A stretch of 64,000 nt of DNA from Pachypanchax playfairii (lineage: Eukaryota; Chordata; Actinopteri; Cyprinodontiformes; Aplocheilidae): assembly GCA_006937955.1 (NCBI GenBank), contig SSNP01000067.1:2051275-2115274 (forward strand). Direction: 5' to 3'. Under the pieces are notes generated by a model, which saw only the letters and a program-made list of their open reading frames with translations, had not been told where the DNA came from and did not search any database. Position numbers and translations under genes: made by a program. Below, piece after piece: positions 14,162 through 26,100 of this stretch; the first letter of the stretch is position 1; every line of letters starts with the position of its first letter.

Positions 14162-17100
14162 GTGAGCAGATTTGTTAAGGATTCCTAATTAAAAATCTTC
14201 TCAGGGATCTATTTTACAGGTTCAACACATCATGTGTAATGAAGCAATTTAGAGCACTTAATATCTGAGCTATTTGATTAATGAAGCAATAAGCTAATTA
14301 ATGCACAAGCAAGCCTATTACACCTCGCCAAACGCTGCTCACGCTCGCTAAGTTCGAGCCAAGATTTGGACTGTAACTCAAGCAAAGTTAGTGTTCTGCT
14401 AACAGAAGCGGCTCTGTGCGACACAGCGGCTGTGAATGTCTGGCTGGCAGCACCGCAGTGTTGAGTTAGTCAGGTAATAGCTGCATTGGGACCTTGAGCT
14501 CTAACCTAATGTATCCCCATATCAGTTCCAGCAAATCTAGTGGGGGGGGGGGCAGGAACAACACGCTGCAGTACTTTCAGATTTCACTCTTTCTGGTCCA
14601 GCTTGCTCTCCTCCAGACTCAAATCTCCCTGCCTTTAATAGTCTTTTTCCCACATGGTATACTTTGTGGTCTCCACACTTCTTACTGTAAACGATTAGAA
14701 TCAGTCTCAATGTCTTTGTCAGACTCTTTAATTCCTTTCAGCTTTGGCAACTACTAGTATATTTTAATAGATCAGGCAGTGATTTTTCTGTATCTTTGTC
14801 TGTGTTCTGTTAACATTGTTCTGGGTGAACGTCATGCAGAAATGTCAGCGTGTGAGGAATAATAGAGCAGGTATGAAGAAGGATATAAAGGAACGTATAG
14901 TATAGCTTAATTGGGTTGATATCCTTTTCACTGGCAGTGGGTTTATGAAGGACCAGCTGTGGATAGCCTGCTTCTTGGCATCATTTTCAATCCTTTGATG
15001 AATTTACAACCTTCCTGTGGCTTTTGGCCCAAGAAGAGAATCATTTTTATTGTTAATTTCCAGGTTCATAAACTAGTTGGTTCTATAACACAAGGCAGCT
15101 TGTAGACCTTTGAGAGAATTATTTCACTGGTTTGTAAAACCTTGAACGCACGAGTTTAAATGCCAGGCATAGTGAGGAAAACTGCATCTTCCTCTTCATC
15201 AGTGGTAAAAGGATGCATCCTGCATGAAACTTTAAAGTGGCGTGGGTCATCCAGTTGTCTCTCTAAACAACAAAACACAATTTTAGTGAATTTTCTTGTC
15301 ATGTCTAGTTCGTTTTGCTAAAAGTAATAAAACAAAAGTTGATGAGATGTGAAAATATGAAAAACACAGTGATAACTTGTTTATTGAGTCATTTTCTCTA
15401 ATATTTCAGTCCAGTTATCTGCCATGTGCAAAAACAAGATCTTTAATGTTTCTTTCTTTGGGTATCAGAACATTGAGCACATATATATAGTTTAAAAATT
15501 AAAATATATTTTTTTTTCTTGTTTTTCTTGGAAGAGCTCTACCACAGACATCCTGAAGGAGTTCCCCTTTTTGGGTCAGTTTTTGGGCAGGTTGTGCTGG
15601 AACCCTTATGTCATGGCAGGAGGTTAGTGCACGTGTCAGGTATCCCATCAGTAGAGTTTTTTTTACTTCCTAATAAACATTAATAATAAATCTGATATCA
15701 AACCTGTTTACTGGGTTTTTACAGAACCAAGCAGAGATCTGCTCCTTCAGTGTGTCTTGGGTCTTCATTCAGAGTGCCCCACTAATGCTGTGGAACGAAA
15801 AGCCAACCAGTGGATACAGGTATGAACCGGCTTTCCAAGCAGAACTCTGGTCCAATTTATACTTAATCAGAAGTAATTATTTTCTTTCACATCGAATTGA
15901 AAGCCAGTCTGCTAGAATTTATAACTAATTTGTTACTGTTACGCTAAAAATCTTTATAAAAGCATCTAAATTACAATTAATCATATCTGTATAAATAATA
16001 ACAAAATAAAACTGAAATTTGCTGCAAACTTCTGTAACATAATAAACCTCACTGTAACCTAGATTTCCATGTTTCCTCTTAGGTGGTCACCAAAACAAAG
16101 TCATGAACGCCTTCAGTTTGTGTGTAAGAAAGATCGTACAAAACTGAAAGAGTCAAATTTGATCAAACTTGGTAGAAAGATGTAAAACAACAACTTAAAA
16201 ATGAGAACTACTGACTTTACCTTAAGGGAAAGAATGTTGTTGTTTTGGTGGGTCAACAAACAGAATGGAAACCTGAAACTGAGAAAGTTGGACGCCAAAT
16301 CTCATGACTATTCAACATTTCTTAAAGCAAAATAACGTTTGAAACTTGAAGTTACTGTTTTGAAACTTGTCTAAGTGAATACTCAACAAAAACATGTTCA
16401 TCTTCATATTAGACACTCTGGACCCTCCGATGGCTTTACGATAGACTCAATAACTTCAGTAATTCGAATAACTTAAGTAATTCGGGTCCCAGCAGGAAGT
16501 GGTCTTCTGATGATTTATGCTGCCCTGAAGAAAAATGCCGCCATAGTAAAAATTAACAACTTATTTCATAATGAAATGTCATTAGAAGTTTATACAGTAT
16601 TCTTGTTTATGGCGAGTGTGTCCTGTTAATTATTAAGTTTATTTTAATCATCCTTCCCTGATATTTTCTATATAAAAGCCTTCTGGGTCCTTATCGGCCA
16701 TTGTTGGGTCCTTCTCCTCGTCCAATGTCCAAACATTTGGCTGTCGCTCTGACAATGCAAAGAAAGTAAAAATAACATATTTAGTGTTTATGTCCTTGGA
16801 GAATTTATTTGATAGTTAAAATGTATTTATGGAAAAATATAGTAACAAAAATAAACAATAAATCTCTTTATTGAAGTCCAGACTGTAGAATGGAACATGT
16901 GCAGAAAGAATTGGCAGCACATCTGAACAGGTAGCATATTTCTACAGAACACTGGCTCCAGCAATGGTCGTCTGAGACACTGCTATGGAAAAGTTATTTA
17001 GTACTGCTTTAAGATTTGACTTCAGTTAACTAATATGTTACAATAGATTTGGTAGATTCTGGCCACATGGAACCAGGTTCTTCTGTTATTTATGTTCTGA

Positions 17101-20100
17101 ATTGTCCTGGATGACTGGACACACAGATCGCTTGGCACTTACTCATAATTCTTTTAACAAACACTCTTAAAAGAATTTGTCTTTGACTGCCTTTGGGCTG
17201 CTGAAAAGATTTTCTGTCTAATTTCCTTTTAATAAGTGTTTGCTAGCCAGATCTCTGTCTTTCCCCGCTCCATCTGGATATGGATGATGAATGAAATAGA
17301 TTGTGTCTCTGCTGCTTTAAGTCTCACTGCCTCCAACTTTATTTCATTTTTTTAAGTCAAATTAAAAGTGACTGTTTCACTGCCTCTTGTCATCAGAGAA
17401 GGACCCGCCTTCATGTTATTGTTAGCCAACATCTCTCTCTGTGTGTTCTGAAGGCGAGCACACACAATCAGAGAGAGAGAGAGAGAGAACTGAAGAAAAG
17501 ATTCTGCAGTTTTCAACTTTAGGAGAGTTCACACAGATGGCTCACGATAAACAATGTGAGACCTACACATTTTTGCCAGATTAACTGTGTGTTTGTATTC
17601 TTTTGATTAATTTCTCATCTAATAAAACATCTCACTAATTAAAACAGTGCCTTGAAAGTAAACCTTGAATTTGCCAGATGGTCTTTGACCCATTGGAGGG
17701 GAAGCAAAGTGCATGTCAGTGTGTGCCTGCAGGGACATGTTTTACAAAGTGTGCAGAGATGTGTGTGGATCATCGGACGAGGAATAAAATCCCAGTCACT
17801 TTTTTCAATTTCAGTGGAGTATGTCATAGTATCATAATTACACTCAGTAGCTTAGTTCAGACTAAAAGAGTTTTGATATTTAATTAATCATGGGTTTTAA
17901 CATATATGTCTATAAATTACAACATTTGAAACTTGAATATTTTATATATCACTTATATAAAAGCAGATTTAAGGTCTTTAATGTCTTAAACATTATTTGC
18001 ACATCTTCATGATGTTTGTTGCACTATGACCAAGTGCATATTTTGTAACTGGTGACTCCATCGCCCAGATTTTGGTTCACAGGGATGGTTTTAGTTCTAA
18101 AATTACATACATGTATTCTCGCTAAACAGAGTTCAAAGAGCACTGGAACAATAAACTTCTAACCACCTCGGTAGTTTCTCTCCATTGTCCTTCTCTCGTC
18201 CTCCAAAGACGCTTCCACTTACCGCAAACGATGCAAATGGCAGGAAGCAGAGAAAAACCTTTTCAGCACAGTTTAGCCTGTGTGTGGGAGCAGATGGATG
18301 GTTTTAGGTCAGAGATGGTCTGTCTCTGTCTCTGCATGTCTTCTTGTGTCTGCTCAGGGCTGCGCGTCTCGGAATGCAGAGTAGGAGCTGGTTTCTGTTT
18401 TCCCTGTCTGATCTTTCTCCCCAGCATCGTGTTCCTGCTGCCTTCATAACATACAGTTTGATGTTCTGTGACACCTTAATACTCTTTGTTTTGTGAGCGT
18501 CCTCTGGTTTTGGATCATTGTCTGAGTGTATTTGGTGTATTTATCTGCTGCGTGTTCTGTAAGCACCCACATGTATTTGTTTGGTTTGATTTAGGAAGTG
18601 CAGACAGTATTTATCTTCTCTTCTTTCTCCTGTCTGCCTTCCTTTTCCACATCTGAGCTTTCGCACTGAGTTTGATGAATTCTGCGTACCACCACAAAGC
18701 TTCAGGCTATGTCAGATGGTTATTAACTCAATTGGTCTGTTTTCTCGGCATCCTGTACGAGTAGGGGGACCTCACAGTACTGCAGTAATATGTCATGATC
18801 TTTGTGTAGATGATGGATAAGAAAAAACATGAAAGTTATGTTAGAAGCTTACACACTGAACTGTATGATCAGTTTAGCTCAACCTTTGATGTGTATCTTT
18901 CGGGACTGAAACAAGGTAAACCAGAAGCCTGGGAGCCATTATTACTGCTTTATCATTGAAAAACATGCTGTGTTTTTATTTTAACATGAAAGTGGCCCCT
19001 TCTTGTCATTTTGGTTTTCTTAAAGCATTACTGTCTGACTGAGATCATCTTCATGGAGCCAAACAGCAAAGGATGATTGTTACGTTTCTCTTTCACACTC
19101 TGTTCATCTCTTTTTACTAAACTAAAAATATTGGATCCTTACAGTTTTTGGAGGCAGGTTAAATGTACAAGGTAAATACTTAAAGAGGCCATTTCACACA
19201 AATTTCATGACTTTGTGGTTATTTCTGAAGTATTAACCTGTAATATGAAACATTTTATATCTAAATAACGTTAGGAAACACTGATCAAAAGACCTTTCAA
19301 TCTATCTGCATGAAGATTTGGCTGGTTTCAGGCAGAAATTCATTAATATTCATTATGCGAATTTGCTGGACTCTGATTGGCTTACAAACTAGCCTATGAG
19401 AGCAAGGTATACTGTTTCCTGCCCCACGGCGCATGGCAACAGTATACGTAGTATCTTCCGGTTTGATACGTGTTTATGCTACAGCTTTTAGCCAGTAGCA
19501 TGCTCGGCGTGGTTTCAACTGCCGGAGCTGATGATTACTAACCAGCAAAGGAGTTGTGACGAAACAAATACAGGCTGTTTGAACTCTGGAGAACTCGCAT
19601 GTTATCGCCACCTGTGTTTTTTGAGAGATAAAAACTGAAAGAGAAGTTGTTGACCTGTTTTCACACCCACCATGAAGGTAAGAACACCTGTGGAGCTAAA
19701 ATATCAGAAAAAACATTTTTAATGGAATGGCCTCTTTAATACTTTATTGCATTATTATTAATTCATAAATATCTAAAAGGAAAATGGGAAGAAAACAAGT
19801 ACAGAACATCTTCCAGTCTTTAATTTCTCCAGACCTTAGAAACCACCCCAGCTTGATGAACAACAAACATGACTTCTTTAACTTTTTGACATTGGGATCA
19901 ACCAGTTTCGTCCCTGTATCTTACTGAAGCATTTCATACACTAGAATATAAATAATCCTTATTAGTGTAACCCAGTCAGTTGTTTAGGACTGTTTCCTTG
20001 CAGTAAGGGGTTCCTGGGTTTGACTCCTAGCTAGGACCTATCTGCTTAGAGTTTGTATTCTCACCTGGTTCATACATGTTTTCTCCAATTTCTCTGTTTT

Positions 20101-23100
20101 TTTTCCCATGATCCAACAATCTGCATGTTGAGTTAATTAGCAACTCTAAATTAGCTCTAAGTGTGAGTGTGAATGATTGACTCTACGTGGTCCTGTGGTG
20201 CACAAGTGACTTGTCCAGGATGAACCCATTGACTGTTAGAGATAAACACCAGCTTGCTGCAACCCTGCACAGGATCAAATATTGAATATGGATGGATTAA
20301 ACAATAGCGCTGACTGATTTTATCAGTCAATCAACTTTAGTCCTGTAAAGTCACTTTACAGAAGAACATACACTTGGTGCACCAGATTTGAGGCCCAGTT
20401 TCTTCTAACTTCCCATTTTCTGAGCTCAGGCTTCCTTTTCTGTGCTCTTATGCCTCATTTCATCTTCAGTTTTTTTTGTCTGTGCTGTTGTGACCATCTG
20501 AGGCTATACTTAAGTCTTGCATTGGGTTTTCAGTCATGGCGTAGTAATTGTTAACAGACACTCACTGAAAAACAACCCCAGCCGTTGCCTTTTGCATTTT
20601 CTACATCCTCTGTTTTAATTTTAGATTTATGGAGGGATCATTTCTATGGCAGTAACTTGTCCCCACAGCCAATTTGGTTGTTTTTTTTCTGTGAGAGAAA
20701 GATGGCTTTTGACCTAAAGTATTTGCCACCCATCCATCCATCTGCCCTTCATCCAATTCCTTTGGCAACCACACTCTTTTTTTTCTGCCTAAAGTGTAGC
20801 CCAGGCATCTCCAACCCTGATCCTTGAGAGCTACTGTCCAGAAGGTTTTAGATGTGTCCCTGCTCCAACACAGCTGAATCAATTAACTGAATTACCTCTT
20901 CAGCAAGCCATCAAGTTTAGCAAAGGTCTGCTAATGAGTCATTCATTTGATTCAGCTGTGTTGGAGCAGGGATACATCTAAAACATTCTGGACAGTAGCT
21001 CTCGAGGACCAGGGTTGGAGATGCCTGGTGTAGCCATTGGAGTATTTTCCAGTCTTTGCTCTAACCGTCCTTCCTTCAATCTCTTCTCCCGTCCCCACTG
21101 TGCCTCCTTACCAGCTGTGGGTTGAGTCTGATCGGTTTTGTATGCACTCAATGAGGAGGTTTTTAGGGCTTTCAGATGGTAGTGATTGGGGTGGTTTTGT
21201 GAGACTTTGTGGAGGGTAAGCATCTTAGCGTGCTGTAGAGCCCGACCAAAGAAACCACACAGCTACACCAACCGCTCTGCAGCTCTTCTTTCCTTCAGAT
21301 TTAAGTTTCTCTAGTAGGTTTTTGTACATGTTGAGCTTCTCTGTAATTTTGGTGTTATCTCTTATCAAATACTGTTTAAATGTTTAAATAACTGTCAGCA
21401 AAAGGTTAAAGATCTTTGGAGTTTTGCAGAACTTTTGAGTAAATTCCAGCATTCACTGTATTATTATACCACATGTGTTGCATTATAACAAGTCTGTGTT
21501 TTCTGTTGATGTCAACACTACGGCACTCTGACATTCTGTTGGTTTACACCACTCCTGTTGCATCTTAACTTACAGTACAAGCATTGGGTTCTTCTGTTTT
21601 TTTTCCCTAATAACAAGCATTACAGATGAGAACCGGGTAGGTTTAATTATATCAGTCTATCACAAGGCCCCCTTTTTAAAAAATTCTTGTAAAACACCAA
21701 GACCCTGGGTAACAAAGACCGTTGATGTCTGAAGTTGCTCATATGCTGTCCATACATTCTTACTTGCTGGAATACCTTTTCTCCACTCATGTGTTTCAAA
21801 TGACGTGACGCCAACAGAGTCATCCTTTTTTCCTGTAACCAATTAGCCTTGCTGTAATGAATCTCGGGGTGTGAGGAAACTGCTTTAAAGTCTTGTCCAC
21901 TGTTATACCCGTAAAGATTGTGTTGCCTGCTCTCCCACAGAAAGTGTTGTGTCAGCTCGCTACAGAAGAAGATGATGTTACAGCTCAGGCACTAATGAAG
22001 CATGTGGGTGTTCCAGCTAAAGACTATCATGTCAGAGTACTAAACAAGGTATTGTTTCCTAAATACACTAGGTCTAATTTGTCTTTGTGAGATTACTAAA
22101 TAGAATCACAGCAAATTATTCATTATGTTCTTTCTAATATTTCAGATGGTGATGCAGCTAAACAACAACATTGGACAGAGTCACTGCTCTCAAAGCAGTA
22201 CAAGTCACAGGTAAACACAACTGACCTGGAAAAATAAATCCAAGATTAACATGTTGACTGTTTTGTTAAGCGGTTTATGAAGAGAGGAATAACCTCATAA
22301 TAAGAAGTGTGATCTAACATTTCCACAGTTTAAATTAAAGAATGTTATTACAATTAGTGATTGAGTATTTAACTAAAGGGATAGTTTGAATTTTATGTAA
22401 GTTGTGTGGAGCTGTTATTAGTGATTAACATCTTACCGGCTGTATAAATCACTGAGGATTTTTCTGAAAATTGAAACTGTCTGTTTTAATATGTGAAGTT
22501 CAACATCTATTAAAGAGGCTCTTCCATTAAAAACAGTTTTCTGAGGTTTCTGTTGAATATTTTAGCTCCACAGGTGTTCTTACCTTCACAGTGGGTGTGA
22601 AAACAGGTCAACAACTTCTCTTTTAGTTTTTATCTCTCAAACTACGCAGGTGGTGATAACACCCGAGTTCTCCCGAGTCCGAACGGCCTGTATCTGTTTC
22701 GTTACAACTCCTTTGTTAGTATTTTTTTAGATATAAAATGTTTCATATTACTGGTTAATACTTAAGAAATAACCACAAAGTCCTGAAATTTGTATGAAAT
22801 GGCCTCTTTAAGAAATCATTAGCTTACTGAATGTTAAAGCTTTAATCCAGAGTTTTCCCCTTTTCAGGAGTTCTGTATGAATTTTTTGAAATTCCATAAA
22901 ATTGATGGTCTGACCCGGTTCTGTAATATAATGTAGGAAAAACGTTATGTTTTTTTTCTCAAATCCCCTTCTGTCCCATAGAGGCGCATTTAATTTTCAC
23001 TGAGCGCCATCCAGCATTAGCCAATAGTTTTCTACGTCCACATAGTACACCTGTCAATCAACCAAGTCAAGGCTGTCAATCAACTACGGCTGGCCGGCGT

Positions 23101-26100
23101 TTACGAGTGGTTTAAACGTCTAATCACCAAAACAATTAAAATAGATAAAAATATAAATTGTATAAATGTAACTTACCCATGAAGTGTCCATCGTAACAAA
23201 GGTGGCGTGTGCGCATGTATGACAGCCAACACTTGCTGTCATGTCACAGAAACGGGGGGTGGGACTTAAAGAGGCCATTTCATACAAATTTCAGGACTTT
23301 GTGGTTATTTCTTAAGTATTAACCTGTAATATGAAACATTTTATATCTAAAAAAACGTCAGAAAACACTTATTAACAGACCTTTCAATCTGTCTGCATCA
23401 AAATTCGGGTGGTTCCGGCTCCTTCCGTCAGGCCTTGAGCAGCAGCTCATTCATATTCATTATTCGACCTTGCTGGACTCAGATTGGCTAACAAACTAGC
23501 CTATGAGAGCAAGGTATACTGTTTCCTGCCCTGCTGCACATGGCAACAGTAGACGTTCTCTCTTCCTGTTTGATACGTGTTTATGCTAACAGCTTTTAGC
23601 CAGCAGCATGCTAGGCGTAGTTTCAACTGCGGGAGCTGCCGAATACTAACGAACAAAGGAGTTGAGACCTGTTTTCACATCCACTATGAAGGTAAGAACA
23701 CCTGTGGAGCTAAAATATTCAACAGAAACCTCAGAAAAAACGTTTTTAATGAAAGGGCCTCTTTATAGGTGCAACACACTTTTTTGCCTCAGTGGCGCCC
23801 CCTGAGAAAAAACTTGAGATTGCTGCTTTAAGTATCTAGTATGTGTGCCATCTGTATGTTTAGAAAACAGCGTGTTTGTATCAAAATGAGTTGTACTTTT
23901 GATAAACAAAAAACACACACAGACACGCATACACATTGTATTTACAGTATCTGGAAATGACTAGTGTTCATTAAACCTAAACATTCCTGTCCTACAGTTC
24001 TGATTCTTATACAAATGTCTTTCAACAAATTATAAACTATCCATCCAGGTCTTCAGGTGACAGTATTCTGTCTGCATCAGAGGTTCTCGTGCCCCTCGTC
24101 ACGTGTCCCGAGGCTTCTCCTGTCATTAGTGTTTTACTGCAGCGTTCAGCGACTTCCATCACAGAAGCTCTCAGTGAAAACTTCCTGGATGAGCTGAGCT
24201 CTACTCACTCCAAGTACTGGAATATATCATGTTATTAATAAAACATAGAAGTTATGCTGCACTTTGTTAATATTATGTAAAATGTGTGCAGTCTACAGTG
24301 CAGACAAGTAAAACCTTATTTTCAAATAATAAAAATGTGTAAAACATTCTAATATGCAGCAATAATTTCAGTTAATTTTGTCTGTTTATGTGACCCTTAA
24401 TTTTATTGACACACATAAAGACGAAATAGTTTTCGGTTTAAAAAAGTTACCAAAGATGCAAAAAAAAATAACTAGGCCAGAGTGAAAAAAAATAAAATAA
24501 AATTAGAATAATTAGTACTGATTTTAATTTTGTTTTTGCTTTTTTTTTTGTCAGATTTGGCCTGCCATTAAAGGATCAGGCCTTAATCAGTCTGTGGTGT
24601 CACAGCCTGCCCAGCCTGGAGGAGGCAGTCCTCAGTCTGCTGGAGTCTGTTACTGCCACCGGGTCGACACCTCAGAACCTCCAGCAGCAAGTAACAAAGT
24701 CACTGCTGGTGAGATTCAACTTTTTCTGTAAAATTGGGACACAAACAATGACTGATCTGATTTAGCAACAGAGACAGTGGTTGTGTGATTAGTTTTTCTT
24801 TAACATGCTGAATGTCTCCATCTTATTTGGATTCTACACTTGAGAAAACTCTCTTTTGGTCCAGATGGTTCAGCCCTTTCTCCACCTTCTTCTTCTTCTT
24901 CCATTAAAATCCACTTGCAGTAATGCATTGTGGGAAAAACACGCATTTGAAGTGCGCAAGTGCGGGTATTGGGACAGGACCTAAGACACACATTAGGATT
25001 TGTGACCACGTGTTGTATATTAAAGCAGTTGGCTTGATCATTAGAGGTGAACCATCATATGAACATTCATTTTTGGGTTACCATGGCAACCATATTGACT
25101 CTAAGGCTACGTTCAGACTGCAGGCTGAAGTGACTCAAATACAGTTTTTTTTGCCCCTATGTGACCGTTATCTGATTTTTTTTATGACAGTCTGAACGAC
25201 ACAGATCCAATTTTTTCAAATGCCACCAGGTCACTTCAGAATGTGGTCCTAAATCTGATACGTATCTGATCTTTTGGTATGCGACTTCAATCTGAACCAC
25301 CAGGTCGCTTCTATCCGACCTGTACGTCATCAATACGTGACATACGTGACTATTCTGCGTCGAGGACGCGGGATCAAAAAGTAAACAACAGTAACGGCAG
25401 ACGACGCGGAGAACAGTCACTGCCGAGAAACCAAAGTGTCTGAGTTAATTAATATTTGGGGAGACAGCGCCGTTCCGGCCAATCTCAAGGGGTGTTATCG
25501 GAACCACACGCTTTTTGAAAACATGTCGAAAGAAATGGCAGAGCGCAGGTTTAAACGAACTTGCCAAGAAAAATAAAAAATCTCCGAGCTAAATGCACAG
25601 AGGCACTGTTCCTTCTACTGCGCATTCAAGATGCATTCTGTTCAGACAGCGAGTCGCATTCAGGTCGCATTTCACTGGCAATATGAACGACCTCGCAAAA
25701 AGATTGGATTTCACAAAAGAAATCGTAATTGAGCATTAAGACCTGCAGTGTGGACGTAGCCTAATTCCCACTTTTTGACAGATTACTGTGTGTAGTACAT
25801 TTTTATAGAACAAATTGAAATACATTCAATTCTTTCAACTCTTCCACTTTTTCAACTACTCCAGCTCTCTTCAACATGGAAGCTCCACTTTCAGATACTG
25901 ATATATCTTCAACCCTATACAGTATTTAACTTTTTGCACCCTTTTCAACTCCATTGGAATACAGTCAGCTATCTTAAAATGTTTCAACTCCATTCAACTT
26001 TTTCAGCTGCATTTAAAACATTTTTTCAGCTCCCAGCATTCACACTGCTTTTCCACAGGAAATACAACTCATCTAGTTCTGAAATAAAGTTTAAAATGTG

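Larger units (their letters stand above)
15820..21940 (+). other. fancc intron 3 (between coding exons 3 and 4)
   Basis: GT-AG intron of 6121 bp, the largest in the gene. It holds an (AG)n tract at 17470-17488, MITE copy B (19184-19735), a decayed SINE-like copy (19970-20300) and a fold-back repeat (20800-21030). No exon-like sequence supported elsewhere in it. Confidence 0.85.
22211..24048 (+). other. fancc intron 5, rich in MITEs
   Basis: A GT-AG intron of 1838 bp, about 70 percent mobile-element sequence: MITE copy C (22514-22807) and a larger TTAA-bounded element (22834-23831) with copy D inserted inside it. Confidence 0.85.
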
